From: a virus
Virus record (IMG/VR): IMGVR_UViG_3300045684_000009
Coordinates: 62,001 to 126,000 of that record
Direction: 5' to 3' (one strand)
Length of the DNA: 64,000 nucleotides
The notes beneath the pieces were generated by a model that did not search any database, was not told the origin of the DNA, and saw only the letters and a list, made by a program, of their open reading frames with translations. Both the position numbers and the translations under genes were made by a program. Within the stretch, counting starts at the first letter, position 1. Every line of letters begins with the position of its first letter. Below are positions 17,813 through 25,922 of the stretch, one piece after another.

Positions 17813-18779
17813 ATGTTATGTTTTTTAATATGTGACAAATAGTATCTATATTCCACCCATTCCCTAACATCTTGTAACGTTGAGTGTTTGATACTGACTC
17901 TGTAAAATTATCAGGAACTGTTTGCAATCTTTCACACTCAAGGGGTGACAACCTTCTACAATATTCTTCAATGACACCATATGGAACTCCTTTAAACATG
18001 TTAGCAGTTAAACAAGCTGCTTTACCGTCTAAAGGGTTTCTATGGAATTCCCATCTAGGTTTACCGTTTCTAAGTCTATCCATATAACCGATAGCTTTAT
18101 CAGATAATATTAGATAATCTTTAGACACAGTTGTTATAGCGTTAGACTTCTGAGTACCGTTGACTTCTATACGTTGTTCAATAGTACCGTTGTCGGTGTA
18201 TCGACCTCTTTTGGCAGCACCCCAATAAACAGTTTTATCTTCAACTATGTCTTTCAATAAGATACCTTTGTCTTCAGGATTCCAATCTACACCTTTGATG
18301 TTGGTCCAATAAATCCTTGGTCTATTTTGTGCTGAAAACAACCTAGAGTTTAATAACTCACCCTCTACTCCAAACAAATCGTCTAGTACATTTTTATTAA
18401 CCTTAGACATTTTGACATTCTCAAATAAGAACTTAACGTTAGGGTTCTTAGATTGTACATGTTTAAAAATATCTCGAGTTACGTATGCAAGTTGACCTCG
18501 TTCGTCATCGAAACCTTTATTGAGTCCTGATAGTGAGAACGACTGACATGGGAATCCCCCGATTAATAAATCTATGGTGGACCAATCTAAATCCCAATCC
18601 TCCCACTTCGTCACATCTCCTAATCTGATAATGTCAGGGTAGTTAACCTCAGACACTAAGGTTGCAAATTTATCAACCTCACTTGCATAGTAATTGCCTA
18701 CTGAAATGTCAGACCTTTCAAGAGCTAACCTTCCACACGACATACCATCGAAGAGTGATAATACATTTAATTCACGCAT
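17802..18779 (-). CDS. dcm: C5 cytosine-specific DNA methyltransferase
   Basis: 325 residues. Motif I LSLFDGMSCGRLAL at the N terminus; motif IV GGFPCQSFSLSG near residue 77 with the catalytic Cys in PCQ; motif VI FLFENV near 123; motif VIII NRPRIYWTN near 155. C-terminal motifs include LSPLECERLQTVP and YKMLGNGW (motifs IX and X). All the usual parts of a phage Dcm/DNMT3-like enzyme are present, so it should be active. It likely protects phage DNA from restriction. Overlaps the exonuclease gene by 13 bases. Confidence 0.9.
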   Translation of the reverse strand: MRELNVLSLFDGMSCGRLALERSDISVGNYYASEVDKFATLVSEVNYPDIIRLGDVTKWEDWDLDWSTIDLLIGGFPCQSFSLSGLNKGFDDERGQLAYVTRDIFKHVQSKNPNVKFLFENVKMSKVNKNVLDDLFGVEGELLNSRLFSAQNRPRIYWTNIKGVDWNPEDKGILLKDIVEDKTVYWGAAKRGRYTDNGTIEQRIEVNGTQKSNAITTVSKDYLILSDKAIGYMDRLRNGKPRWEFHRNPLDGKAACLTANMFKGVPYGVIEEYCRRLSPLECERLQTVPDNFTESVSNTQRYKMLGNGWNIDTICHILKNITYEN

Positions 18780-19681
18780 TCAAAATAGTTTTGTTTTTCA
18801 TTGAAATTTGCTAATACCACCATATCCTTTTTAATAGGTTTGGAACTCTTAACTGTGTAATCTTCGTTATCGTCACCTTGAATTTGATACATCTGTTTCT
18901 TACCTTTAACCTTTGAAACCATTACAACTGTAGTTTGCAAGTCAGGTGCAGATGGTGGTGGTACATTAAGGAGAATATCATCATACAACACTATATTCTC
19001 TAACCTAAGTCTCTTAACTATATTAAAGGTAGCTAATACATCATGAGATACATATTGAGTTATATCCTCTAATCTACCATCGTAATATGCAGCATTTACC
19101 ATAGACCCGTCAATATCTCCTTTTGGTGAGGGAATGTCAAGGTGGTAACATAAAGCTATCAATGATGAACCAGGACCTGTGAACGCAGACTTATACATCT
19201 CGTTAGTATCGAGAAGGTCAATCTCCCAAGGTTTAGCACCTAGTACATCTAACATCTTAGGTACTTTTAAAGAGTTAGATTGATAAGCTTTTACCAATTG
19301 GGGATAATCAAAGTATTTACCTGCATGCGCACACAATGTGAATTTATTGTCGTATAGTTTTTCAAGTATTTCTCCTAGTTCAACCAACACTTCACTTTCA
19401 CTGTCTGATGATATTGTCTTAATTCTGAACGTTTGGTCGGATTGTGACCAATATCCAATACCTACCGCTATTATTTTATTGAACTCTGCATATAATGCGG
19501 CGGTTCTTTTAAATAAACTGTTTAACTCATCTGAGTCAGGTATTTCACCTTCGTTCTTGTTCTTATACTGCCATGCTAACTTACCTGCTTCAGATAAGTC
19601 GTCATAGTTTTCTGTTTTAGCACAAGTCTCTATATCGATGAATGCTATCTTTGTTAAATCTAATCGTTTAATGTAATTCAT
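18767..19681 (-). CDS. DnaQ/PolB-type 3'-5' exonuclease
   Basis: 304 residues. DEDD exonuclease motifs: Exo I FIDIET near residue 16, Exo II CAHAGKYFDYP near 118, and Exo III YVSHDVLATFN near 215 (Y/H-x3-D type). Resembles the predicted 3'-5' exonuclease family related to the PolB proofreading domain. The phage polymerase at 36466 has its own exonuclease motifs, so this may process recombination or RNA ends instead of proofreading. The C-terminal 60 residues are beta-rich and not recognised. Confidence 0.75.
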   Translation of the reverse strand: MNYIKRLDLTKIAFIDIETCAKTENYDDLSEAGKLAWQYKNKNEGEIPDSDELNSLFKRTAALYAEFNKIIAVGIGYWSQSDQTFRIKTISSDSESEVLVELGEILEKLYDNKFTLCAHAGKYFDYPQLVKAYQSNSLKVPKMLDVLGAKPWEIDLLDTNEMYKSAFTGPGSSLIALCYHLDIPSPKGDIDGSMVNAAYYDGRLEDITQYVSHDVLATFNIVKRLRLENIVLYDDILLNVPPPSAPDLQTTVVMVSKVKGKKQMYQIQGDDNEDYTVKSSKPIKKDMVVLANFNEKQNYFECVN

Positions 19682-19682
19682 A

Positions 19683-19928
19683 TTATTGTTGTCTATGTTC
19701 GTTTGAATAACTTACTTTAATACGGTTGCGTCCTAATATATACGCCACACCATCTATAAAACCTTCTGCTTTTTCTTCGCCTTTATCATGATAATAGTCA
19801 CCATAAGATTTAACAAGTTTACCGTCAATATATATATCTACACCTTGGCAATCACCACCAAAATCCTCATCCTTATCTTCTTCATCATAATATCCGAACC
19901 ATGTTGTTACTGTTATTTTTGTTTTCAT
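19683..19928 (-). CDS. Hypothetical acidic protein, 81 aa
   Basis: Not recognised. The N-terminal half is very acidic (YYDEEDKDEDFGGDCQG) and the second half looks like a small beta-sheet domain (VDIYIDGKLVKSYG). It lies downstream of a terminator-like hairpin that separates it from the SSB-like gene. Confidence 0.6.
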   Translation of the reverse strand: MKTKITVTTWFGYYDEEDKDEDFGGDCQGVDIYIDGKLVKSYGDYYHDKGEEKAEGFIDGVAYILGRNRIKVSYSNEHRQQ

Positions 19929-19956
19929 ATCGTACTATTTTCGTAATGTTTAATTT

Positions 19957-19986
19957 AACCCCCACACCTGAATTGATGCGGGGGTT
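19957..19986 (-). terminator. Hairpin after the SSB-like gene
   Basis: A 7-bp stem AACCCCC/GGGGGTT closes a 16-base loop in the 67-base gap after the SSB-like gene. On the minus strand it is followed by AAATTAAAC, only a weak T tract, so it may be a partial terminator or an RNA-stability hairpin that keeps SSB expression high. Confidence 0.55.
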
Positions 19987-19995
19987 GATAGTCAA

Positions 19996-20673
19996 TTAAA
20001 ATAAAAGCTCATCAGAAGTTTTTTCACTTACTTCGTTTTCAACTTCATCGTCATTTGTTTCTGATCTGTTACCTGCAGAATCGAACCAATCTTGTAATGT
20101 CACATCTAAATCAGTACAAATTTGATCTGCTTCAGGTGTTATACCTGAGCTTTCTAATACAGGAACTCTAAAGGTTACAACACCTTTCTTCCTCTGTTCG
20201 AAGTCGGTACAAGTAACTGAACCTTCAGTCACTGGCTTGTCTTTTGAGAATTCTATCCAAGAACCTAACGCAGAACCCGAAAGTTCTAATGTTCCTATTG
20301 AATACTCACCATCTTCATTCTTATATGCTACGTATAAATAGTTAGCATACTTTCCTCCGTTGTCTCTAATGGAATCTTTTATGTCAGCATATAAACCTTT
20401 ACATACTGTCTTCTTTCCACATCGAACTGTAAGAACTTCTGACGATTGGTCTATAATGTGGTTAGACCACAATCTACCACCAATGGCGTCATTCCACCCC
20501 GTAATACCGCTTCGTTCGTCTAATACAACAAACGTGAATGGGTTTTTTACTAACTCATCTTCGTCTCCGTTGTAAAACTTGAACACACCGCCATCTGCGC
20601 CTCCCTTCCATATAAATCGTCTAGTTACTGGTGAAGGTCTAGACATACCTTGGTTTGGTCTTGATCGACTCAT
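19996..20673 (-). CDS. Putative single-stranded DNA-binding protein
   Basis: 225 residues. A Ser/Arg/Pro N terminus is followed by a beta-rich domain with many aromatic and basic residues. The long acidic tail ends in DELLF. An acidic tail with a terminal hydrophobic residue is the hallmark of SSB proteins that recruit partners. It sits among replication genes and is set apart by hairpin and spacer, as expected for a protein needed in large amounts. The OB fold itself cannot be verified by eye. Confidence 0.5.
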   Translation of the reverse strand: MSRSRPNQGMSRPSPVTRRFIWKGGADGGVFKFYNGDEDELVKNPFTFVVLDERSGITGWNDAIGGRLWSNHIIDQSSEVLTVRCGKKTVCKGLYADIKDSIRDNGGKYANYLYVAYKNEDGEYSIGTLELSGSALGSWIEFSKDKPVTEGSVTCTDFEQRKKGVVTFRVPVLESSGITPEADQICTDLDVTLQDWFDSAGNRSETNDDEVENEVSEKTSDELLF

Positions 20674-20706
20674 AAAATATATATATTTAAAAAGTTAAAA
20701 AATCAA

Positions 20707-21534
20707 TTAAAATAGCTCTATAATTTCTAAATTCTTTGGTTGCACTGCGTTCTTACCCCACCCCTTCTCTACCGTAATAGAGAAGTACTTTTCAAACACA
20801 CTATTAGTAGTAAACACTTTGTCAAAATAATCAGTAACAGGGTCTTCTCCTAATCCTTGAACCGTTATATGAGACACTGCTAAATACTTCTTTCCCACAT
20901 TCGCACTATCTAACAATGCAGATAATCCCTTAAAAGTTCCCCCACCAATCGAAATGTCATCAATAATCAACACATCTTTCCCTCCAAAGTCATCAATAGG
21001 TAATTGTTGCTTCAATTTAGTCTTACCATTTACATACGTTCGTACTTTTGAGGCGGATAAAACATCACCTTTCCAACCCAACGTATCCATAGTCTTATTA
21101 ATCCATTTGTAAGCACCTGCGTCAGGAGATAGTATACTTACACTTTCATCAATGTGATCGCCTATACTCTTTAACACCTTATTAACAAAAAGAGTATTAT
21201 CCATAATCTCCACCTTATCACCCATATAAGCCTCCACGACTTCGGGGTTATGTGGGTGGAAGATGACGAAATCAGCATCCATACCATTTAAGAACTTACA
21301 TACTTGCTTTAAACCGCTAGATTCATCATCATTGAATCTCTTATCAGCTTGGCCATCAATTAACCAAGGTATTATGATAGCAGGTCTTTCTGCGTACTTG
21401 TGATTATGTGCATCAACATATTGACCTAACTGCCATAACTCTGCATAGTCTCCTATTCTGTATACTACTTGAGGTTCATCTTCCTCAATCTTCCAATAAG
21501 TAGTACCGTCTGGGTGTGATATTAGTTTATTCAT
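20707..21534 (-). CDS. PRPP-synthetase-like enzyme (possible ADP-ribose pyrophosphate synthetase, NARP1)
   Basis: 275 residues from ATG 21534 (MNKLISHPDG). The PRPP-binding loop is clear: VLIIDDISIGGGTF near residue 190. The ATP-side segment ILSPDAGAYKW is also typical of ribose-phosphate pyrophosphokinases. Somewhat shorter than bacterial Prs (about 315). In known phages, Prs-like/NAMPT-like pairs form NARP1, where this enzyme (Adps) pyrophosphorylates ADP-ribose. Ordinary PRPP synthesis for NMN formation is the alternative. Overlaps the HAD gene by 8 bases and is the last of a three-gene set 23670-20707. Confidence 0.8.
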   Translation of the reverse strand: MNKLISHPDGTTYWKIEEDEPQVVYRIGDYAELWQLGQYVDAHNHKYAERPAIIIPWLIDGQADKRFNDDESSGLKQVCKFLNGMDADFVIFHPHNPEVVEAYMGDKVEIMDNTLFVNKVLKSIGDHIDESVSILSPDAGAYKWINKTMDTLGWKGDVLSASKVRTYVNGKTKLKQQLPIDDFGGKDVLIIDDISIGGGTFKGLSALLDSANVGKKYLAVSHITVQGLGEDPVTDYFDKVFTTNSVFEKYFSITVEKGWGKNAVQPKNLEIIELF

Positions 21535-21910
21535 TGCCGTTAATTTTATCGTATACTCGACCCAACATTGAGAGAGCGCCATCTAACCCAGCTCTATCGT
21601 CAAGTAATATGTTGAAATAAGGTTTAGACTCTGTTCCGAACTTAAGATTTGGAATTGCGGGAGTATTAACTCCTACAATATTCAACCCAACTTCCTTACA
21701 ATACCTCTCTATAAATGGATATCTTTCAGGAGCAGAAGCTGTCCAAATAATGATGATCATTTGATCTTGCATTCGTAGTAACTCACCTATTGTAATCATA
21801 CATCTACCCCAACTCGACATTCTATATGGAAATATAGTGTCATCGAAATCTACAGCAACTATTAATTTACCGTGAGTTACCCACTCATCTGTTAATCTCT
21901 GTTCTATCAT
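21527..21910 (-). CDS. Small HAD-superfamily phosphatase
   Basis: 127 residues. HAD motif I DFDDTIFPY near residue 21, motif II IIWTAS near 55, then a LLDDRAG motif near 107. No cap domain. Overlaps both neighbours (NAMPT-like and PRPP-synthetase-like) by 4-8 bases, which suggests it works with them, for instance by removing phosphates from nucleotide intermediates. It could equally be a 3'-phosphatase for RNA repair, since the kinase at 32104 lacks one. Confidence 0.75.
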   Translation of the reverse strand: MIEQRLTDEWVTHGKLIVAVDFDDTIFPYRMSSWGRCMITIGELLRMQDQMIIIIWTASAPERYPFIERYCKEVGLNIVGVNTPAIPNLKFGTESKPYFNILLDDRAGLDGALSMLGRVYDKINGNE

Positions 21911-23670
21911 AATTGTTCATTTATACGTTGTCTAATAGTATCCAATGACTCGTCAATCAATAACTTACCATCTCTGAATACTTCTTTTAATTCTCCTGCA
22001 TTTTCTACTGACCAAGTGACTCCATCAAAAGCTTTAATCTTGTCATCTTGTCTGCCTACAGATATCAAACCTTTCAAACTCTTCTTATTCATTCCACCCT
22101 TTGTTTTAGGGTCTTTGAATATCTCTTTACCTCTTGTTTCATATTCAACATGTTCTTGGTCCATACTGTGTCTAGGTAGTTTAACTGATTGCTCAATATA
22201 CGTAGCTTTCATAGCAAATCCAAATGTATCTCTAGTATTCATCTGATAAGTATAAGAACCTATACCTAGAACTAGATTGTTAGTAGAGAATCCTTTAGCG
22301 ACTAATCTCTCACATATTTTATTAGCAATAGGAATAGTTACTGAGTCACCATAGATAAGACCTATGTGAGTATCAAGGTGCTTGTACATGTTACCATCGC
22401 TTCCTTCTACTTCTGTTCCTCCAAATGCATCCCACAATACTTCGATTGAGCCTTTGAATTCAGGACTATTTTCTAACTTAGTAAATGTGGACTTATCAGA
22501 ATCTTTACCGTAGTTGTCTATGTAGTAATATTGTTTATCGTATCTATTCCAATCAGGTGAGTATTTAACTGAATATAATTCACCTTTATAACTTATCACC
22601 TTAGTTATATCCCCACCACATTCACCATGAGGCGTATCCTCTCTCAACTCTGTATCTAAATACTCAGTAGCCCATTCCTTAAACTCTTCAAAAGTTTCAG
22701 GCTTGTCAAATCTTTTGTAGATCTTACCACATATCATATCCACAATATCACCCGAGTCAGGGCGAACCACCACTCTACCATCACGAGCCATTATCTCTGC
22801 TTTAAACTCAGTACATAATAAGTTAAGCAATGACCAATAGTCATATGTATCAGCTACTATCGACACTATACCTGTAGGGTATAAGTCCAACATGTGGCGG
22901 ATATAAGCTCTCTCATCACCCTCTCCTTCATAATGTGAAGATGCTACTGAATGCTCACTGGCAGGTACTGAACCTGCGATAAGTCCGTTTGCGTTATAAT
23001 ACTCCTTAGCAGCTAAGAATGCAGGAATAGTGTCTGTACCTGTAAATGATGTTAAATGGGCTAAACCACATACTGACGAGTGTCTACCAAATAAACCTCT
23101 CATTGCAAAACTGTGACCTTGCCAATCAACAAAATCAACAGGAGTTCCCGTTAATCTAGCATATTTCATAAGTATTTGCTTGTATTCTCTAGCTATAGTG
23201 GCGTTAGTCATATATGGCCACAACTCTGCAGAAAACAAAGTCTCTAAATAATTAGTTAACCAAAAGCATTTAGGGTCAGTGTTGTAGACTGTAACTGCAG
23301 GAACGCCTATCGGACACATTGTTCCTTCAGGTAATGCTTTAATTACCAAAGGTAAGTATCCTAAATCGTGCAGGTAACCTATGTGGTCAGCATCGTATTC
23401 TGAACCCATAAATTCTGACATCAATGCTGAATACTCTTCTACCATTAACTCCTTATCTGCGCTGAAGAAGTGGTCTTCAAAGTCTGCAATTAACTTCTTA
23501 AGCACTATCTGAATTCCAAACACCACCACTCCATCAGTGTTGTTACCTTGATAATGTCTGCTTGAGCGTGGAGTCCAATTTGAATATACTAACGTAGTAT
23601 TCTTTGGATACTGAGCTCTGTGTGACAACTTGTAGGCATCAGTTGCGTAAATCGGATTTTCATGTATCAT
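21907..23670 (-). CDS. Nicotinamide phosphoribosyltransferase-like enzyme (NAMPT/Namat)
   Basis: 587 residues, slightly longer than typical NAMPT (about 490). Family features: N-terminal TDAYKLSHRAQYP; the block LFGRHSSVCGLAHLTSFTGTDTIPA near 193-217; SEHSVASSHY with the catalytic-type His; VRPDSGD near 300; and a GIGSYTYQ segment near 475. The known reaction joins nicotinamide to PRPP to give NMN. In NARP1 the homologue Namat uses ADP-ribose pyrophosphate and makes NAD+ directly. No NMN adenylyltransferase is visible in the window, which favours NARP1. Overlaps the HAD gene by 4 bases. Confidence 0.9.
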   Translation of the reverse strand: MIHENPIYATDAYKLSHRAQYPKNTTLVYSNWTPRSSRHYQGNNTDGVVVFGIQIVLKKLIADFEDHFFSADKELMVEEYSALMSEFMGSEYDADHIGYLHDLGYLPLVIKALPEGTMCPIGVPAVTVYNTDPKCFWLTNYLETLFSAELWPYMTNATIAREYKQILMKYARLTGTPVDFVDWQGHSFAMRGLFGRHSSVCGLAHLTSFTGTDTIPAFLAAKEYYNANGLIAGSVPASEHSVASSHYEGEGDERAYIRHMLDLYPTGIVSIVADTYDYWSLLNLLCTEFKAEIMARDGRVVVRPDSGDIVDMICGKIYKRFDKPETFEEFKEWATEYLDTELREDTPHGECGGDITKVISYKGELYSVKYSPDWNRYDKQYYYIDNYGKDSDKSTFTKLENSPEFKGSIEVLWDAFGGTEVEGSDGNMYKHLDTHIGLIYGDSVTIPIANKICERLVAKGFSTNNLVLGIGSYTYQMNTRDTFGFAMKATYIEQSVKLPRHSMDQEHVEYETRGKEIFKDPKTKGGMNKKSLKGLISVGRQDDKIKAFDGVTWSVENAGELKEVFRDGKLLIDESLDTIRQRINEQL

Positions 23671-23681
23671 ATTGTTGTTTT

Positions 23682-23954
23682 TTAATTTATTTTATCATAA
23701 GTTTTATCAAATATTATGGGGTCACAAGGATAATACTCACCCTCAACTCCCCTAATAATTACGTAACCGTGAGGTACTTTATATGAATCGCCTTCTAAAG
23801 TTCTAACCCAAATCTCATTTTCAAAGCCAAGTTGAGATACAATAAAGTGGTCCTTAATTAGATCATCCATATTGCCTAACCAATTGACAAGTTCGATATA
23901 GTCACCATCCCAAATGTGATAATTAATTTCTACTGGTTTCTTTCTTGCTTTCAT
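23682..23954 (-). CDS. Conserved phage protein, 90 aa
   Basis: Start at ATG 23954 (MKARKKPVE), which overlaps the upstream stop as ATGA. The pattern KARKKPV...TLEGDSYKVPHGYVIIRGVEGEYYPCDPIIFDKTY is a widespread phage protein family of unknown function, recognised from memory. Possibly a small beta-domain. Confidence 0.75.
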   Translation of the reverse strand: MKARKKPVEINYHIWDGDYIELVNWLGNMDDLIKDHFIVSQLGFENEIWVRTLEGDSYKVPHGYVIIRGVEGEYYPCDPIIFDKTYDKIN

Positions 23955-24154
23955 GAGCATACGAATTCTACGAATTTATTAATATTGTTATCATTATGGA
24001 AAGGGTCGATACTGTCATCACCCCTACACTCTTCAGCCTTTATTGGAAATAATTGTAACGCATAGTTAAAATAGGCTTGACCCCATCTCCACTCTGAAGG
24101 TTTATTATTTACGTCCATGACTAATTTATTAATTCTTTCTAGTTTTGTTTTCAT
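23951..24154 (-). CDS. Hypothetical protein, 67 aa
   Basis: Contains the pattern WRWGQAYFNYALQLFP...ECRGDDSIDPFHND, which I associate with small proteins of phages; role unknown. Overlaps both neighbours by 4 bases. Confidence 0.65.
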   Translation of the reverse strand: MKTKLERINKLVMDVNNKPSEWRWGQAYFNYALQLFPIKAEECRGDDSIDPFHNDNNINKFVEFVCS

Positions 24155-25041
24155 AATATATCGTTTAAATGTTTAATTCTTTTATGTCCCACATCATACT
24201 GTTGATTGTGTGGTGCATCCATCAAATAACAACAAACACCAGCTCTATTTAAATCTATAAAGTTATGATAACTGTCATCTACAAATATATCCAACTCTAA
24301 TTCTAAAGCAATATCGACCTTAGACCTACCTACACCAACAGTATGTACGGGTTTGGTGGGGAATCCCGAATCGAATAACCACTGTTTCGTTACGTCCGTA
24401 TCAACTGGACGGGACGTGATGTAACAGTGGGGTTCGAATGGGAGGGTATAATCTACTTTCTTAGGAAGAGATAAGTAAAACTCAGTAAGAGTATCTTGGT
24501 CTGTCATCCTATCAAAGTGATCTCTAGTCTTATAATCAAAGTACCAATATTTAGGATCTGGATCAAGCCCATGTAGATTGGTCCAAGGTCCAACCCAATC
24601 ACACAACACCTCATCGATATCTAGACCTATCTTAAAGTCTCGAAGGTATTCATGTTTTCTATCATCACCTTGAGGATATATCTTATAATAAGTTATTAAA
24701 GACGCAAGACCCCAGGCAGCATTCCCTAAATGTAAAGTTCCCAAATCGGGATCAACATCTTCACCTTTAACCCAAGATGATATATGTCGTTTAACGCTTG
24801 CCATAGACCCCATCCAATTTTGTCCTAATCTCCAATTGTCTGCACCATCGTCTACAATAGTCATACTTGCAGAATCTTCTAGCGATATGTTAGCTCCTTT
24901 ATGTTGAACACCTTTTGCATCTTCATATATTGTGTATTTATGTGCACCTAAAGTGTACACCTTAGCTAACTCATCTAGGAACTCTTGAGGTATCAATTCG
25001 TACCTTAATTTTCCTTTATTGTATCTTTTTGCTTTACTCAT
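24151..25041 (-). CDS. Fusion: DUF5664-like dNTP diphosphohydrolase domain plus HAD 5'-nucleotidase
   Basis: 296 residues in two parts. Residues 1-135 (RYNKGKLRYELIPQ, TLGAHKYT, DNWRLGQNW, HLGNAAWGL) match, from memory, the family called dATP/dGTP diphosphohydrolase N-terminal (DUF5664), an all-helical MazG-like fold. Residues 145-296 form a HAD-like 5'-nucleotidase: IGLDIDEVLCDW (DxDxxxCD), ITSRP and IFVDDSYHN. Together the halves could take a dNTP to dNMP and then to deoxynucleoside, shaping nucleotide pools. No PurZ-like gene is seen, so there is no sign of diaminopurine DNA in the window. Confidence 0.7.
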   Translation of the reverse strand: MSKAKRYNKGKLRYELIPQEFLDELAKVYTLGAHKYTIYEDAKGVQHKGANISLEDSASMTIVDDGADNWRLGQNWMGSMASVKRHISSWVKGEDVDPDLGTLHLGNAAWGLASLITYYKIYPQGDDRKHEYLRDFKIGLDIDEVLCDWVGPWTNLHGLDPDPKYWYFDYKTRDHFDRMTDQDTLTEFYLSLPKKVDYTLPFEPHCYITSRPVDTDVTKQWLFDSGFPTKPVHTVGVGRSKVDIALELELDIFVDDSYHNFIDLNRAGVCCYLMDAPHNQQYDVGHKRIKHLNDIL

Positions 25042-25186
25042 GTTTATCTTTTTTTGTTTCTGAACCTTGGTTAGCCGAGGCTTCTAATATTGCGTAATAT
25101 GCTTTACAATGGTCACATTGATACATACACTTAGGTTTGTCGTCTATGTCTCGTTGACAGTAGTTAAAATTCGATTGGTTCGTCAT
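25034..25186 (-). CDS. Small putative zinc-binding protein, 50 aa
   Basis: An ATG-to-TAA frame overlapping the next gene's start by 8 bases and the upstream stop by 23. Four cysteines in the pattern C-x10-C-x3-C-x2-C (NYC...KCMYQCDHCKAYYA) suggest a small zinc finger. The C-terminal ASANQGSETKKD is encoded by a dispersed repeat copy (25063-25082). Confidence 0.6.
   Translation of the reverse strand: MTNQSNFNYCQRDIDDKPKCMYQCDHCKAYYAILEASANQGSETKKDKHE
25063..25082 (+). repeat. Dispersed palindromic repeat copy 4
   Basis: AACCTTGGTTAGCCGAGGCT, inside the 50-aa zinc-finger-like gene (encodes SANQGS). Confidence 0.75.
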
Positions 25187-25394
25187 AATAAGTTTCTTGT
25201 TGCATTATTGTTTTTAAAATTATGATATCTTTCATATCAAAATAGTGTGCGATAAATATTCCATGATAATATGCACCCCACAACCCATCGTCGTCTGCTA
25301 TAGTCAGCCCATCGTATTCGGGATGTAAACTCCAAGATACATTGTTCGTCCAAACAAATCCAGCTTTAATTAATCCGTTAATTGTTATATTCAT
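25164..25394 (-). CDS. Hypothetical protein, 76 aa
   Basis: Not recognised. A Trp- and Tyr-rich small alpha/beta protein (NVSWSLHPEYDGLTIADDDGLWGAYYHG). Packed in the operon with a 1-base gap upstream. Confidence 0.6.
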   Translation of the reverse strand: MNITINGLIKAGFVWTNNVSWSLHPEYDGLTIADDDGLWGAYYHGIFIAHYFDMKDIIILKTIMQQETYYDEPIEF

Positions 25395-25395
25395 A

Positions 25396-25908
25396 TTATT
25401 CAGGTAATAATTTGTTAATTAGTTCTCTTGCAAATGCGTGAGTGGTCTCCAAGTTTAGTGTAGTCATTAATTCTTCATACTCTTTTCTACACTCATTTTC
25501 AAAATCTTTAGACTTTTTAACTATTGCAGTTAATTGATTAAGAATTTCATCATATTCAGGTTTCCACAAAATCAATTCATCATGTGCGTACTTCGATGTT
25601 AAATTAATCCTTTTTTTATCAGATGAAATGAAATCTTTATCTTTTCTTATACCTACTATTTCTATAAGATTTGTACTATTAGAACCGAACATTCGACCAC
25701 CAAATGAAGGTCTATTCATAACCTTAAAAGGTTTAAATGTAGCATTACGCTTGATGTAATCATCTACTGCTTTTTTAGCAGAAGCATAAGATTGCTTATC
25801 TTTACTTTGCCAATCTCGAGAGTCCTCAACTACTGCGTAAAACTTCTCACGAACTGTATCGAACATTATTTCAAAACCTCGATAATCTTCTATTAATGCT
25901 TTGCTCAT
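25396..25908 (-). CDS. Hypothetical protein, 170 aa
   Basis: Not recognised. A beta-rich N-terminal part (IEDYRGFEIMFDTVREKFYAVVED) is followed by a C-terminal coiled coil rich in Lys and Glu. It lies between the RecA-fold ATPase and small unknown genes. Confidence 0.65.
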   Translation of the reverse strand: MSKALIEDYRGFEIMFDTVREKFYAVVEDSRDWQSKDKQSYASAKKAVDDYIKRNATFKPFKVMNRPSFGGRMFGSNSTNLIEIVGIRKDKDFISSDKKRINLTSKYAHDELILWKPEYDEILNQLTAIVKKSKDFENECRKEYEELMTTLNLETTHAFARELINKLLPE

Positions 25909-25922
25909 ATTTGTTTATTTTA

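Noticed and set aside
23682-25041. Z-genome (diaminopurine) synthesis operon
   Set aside because: Only a DUF5664-like domain is present. No PurZ-type adenylosuccinate synthetase is seen and the polymerase is not of the DpoZ family A type.
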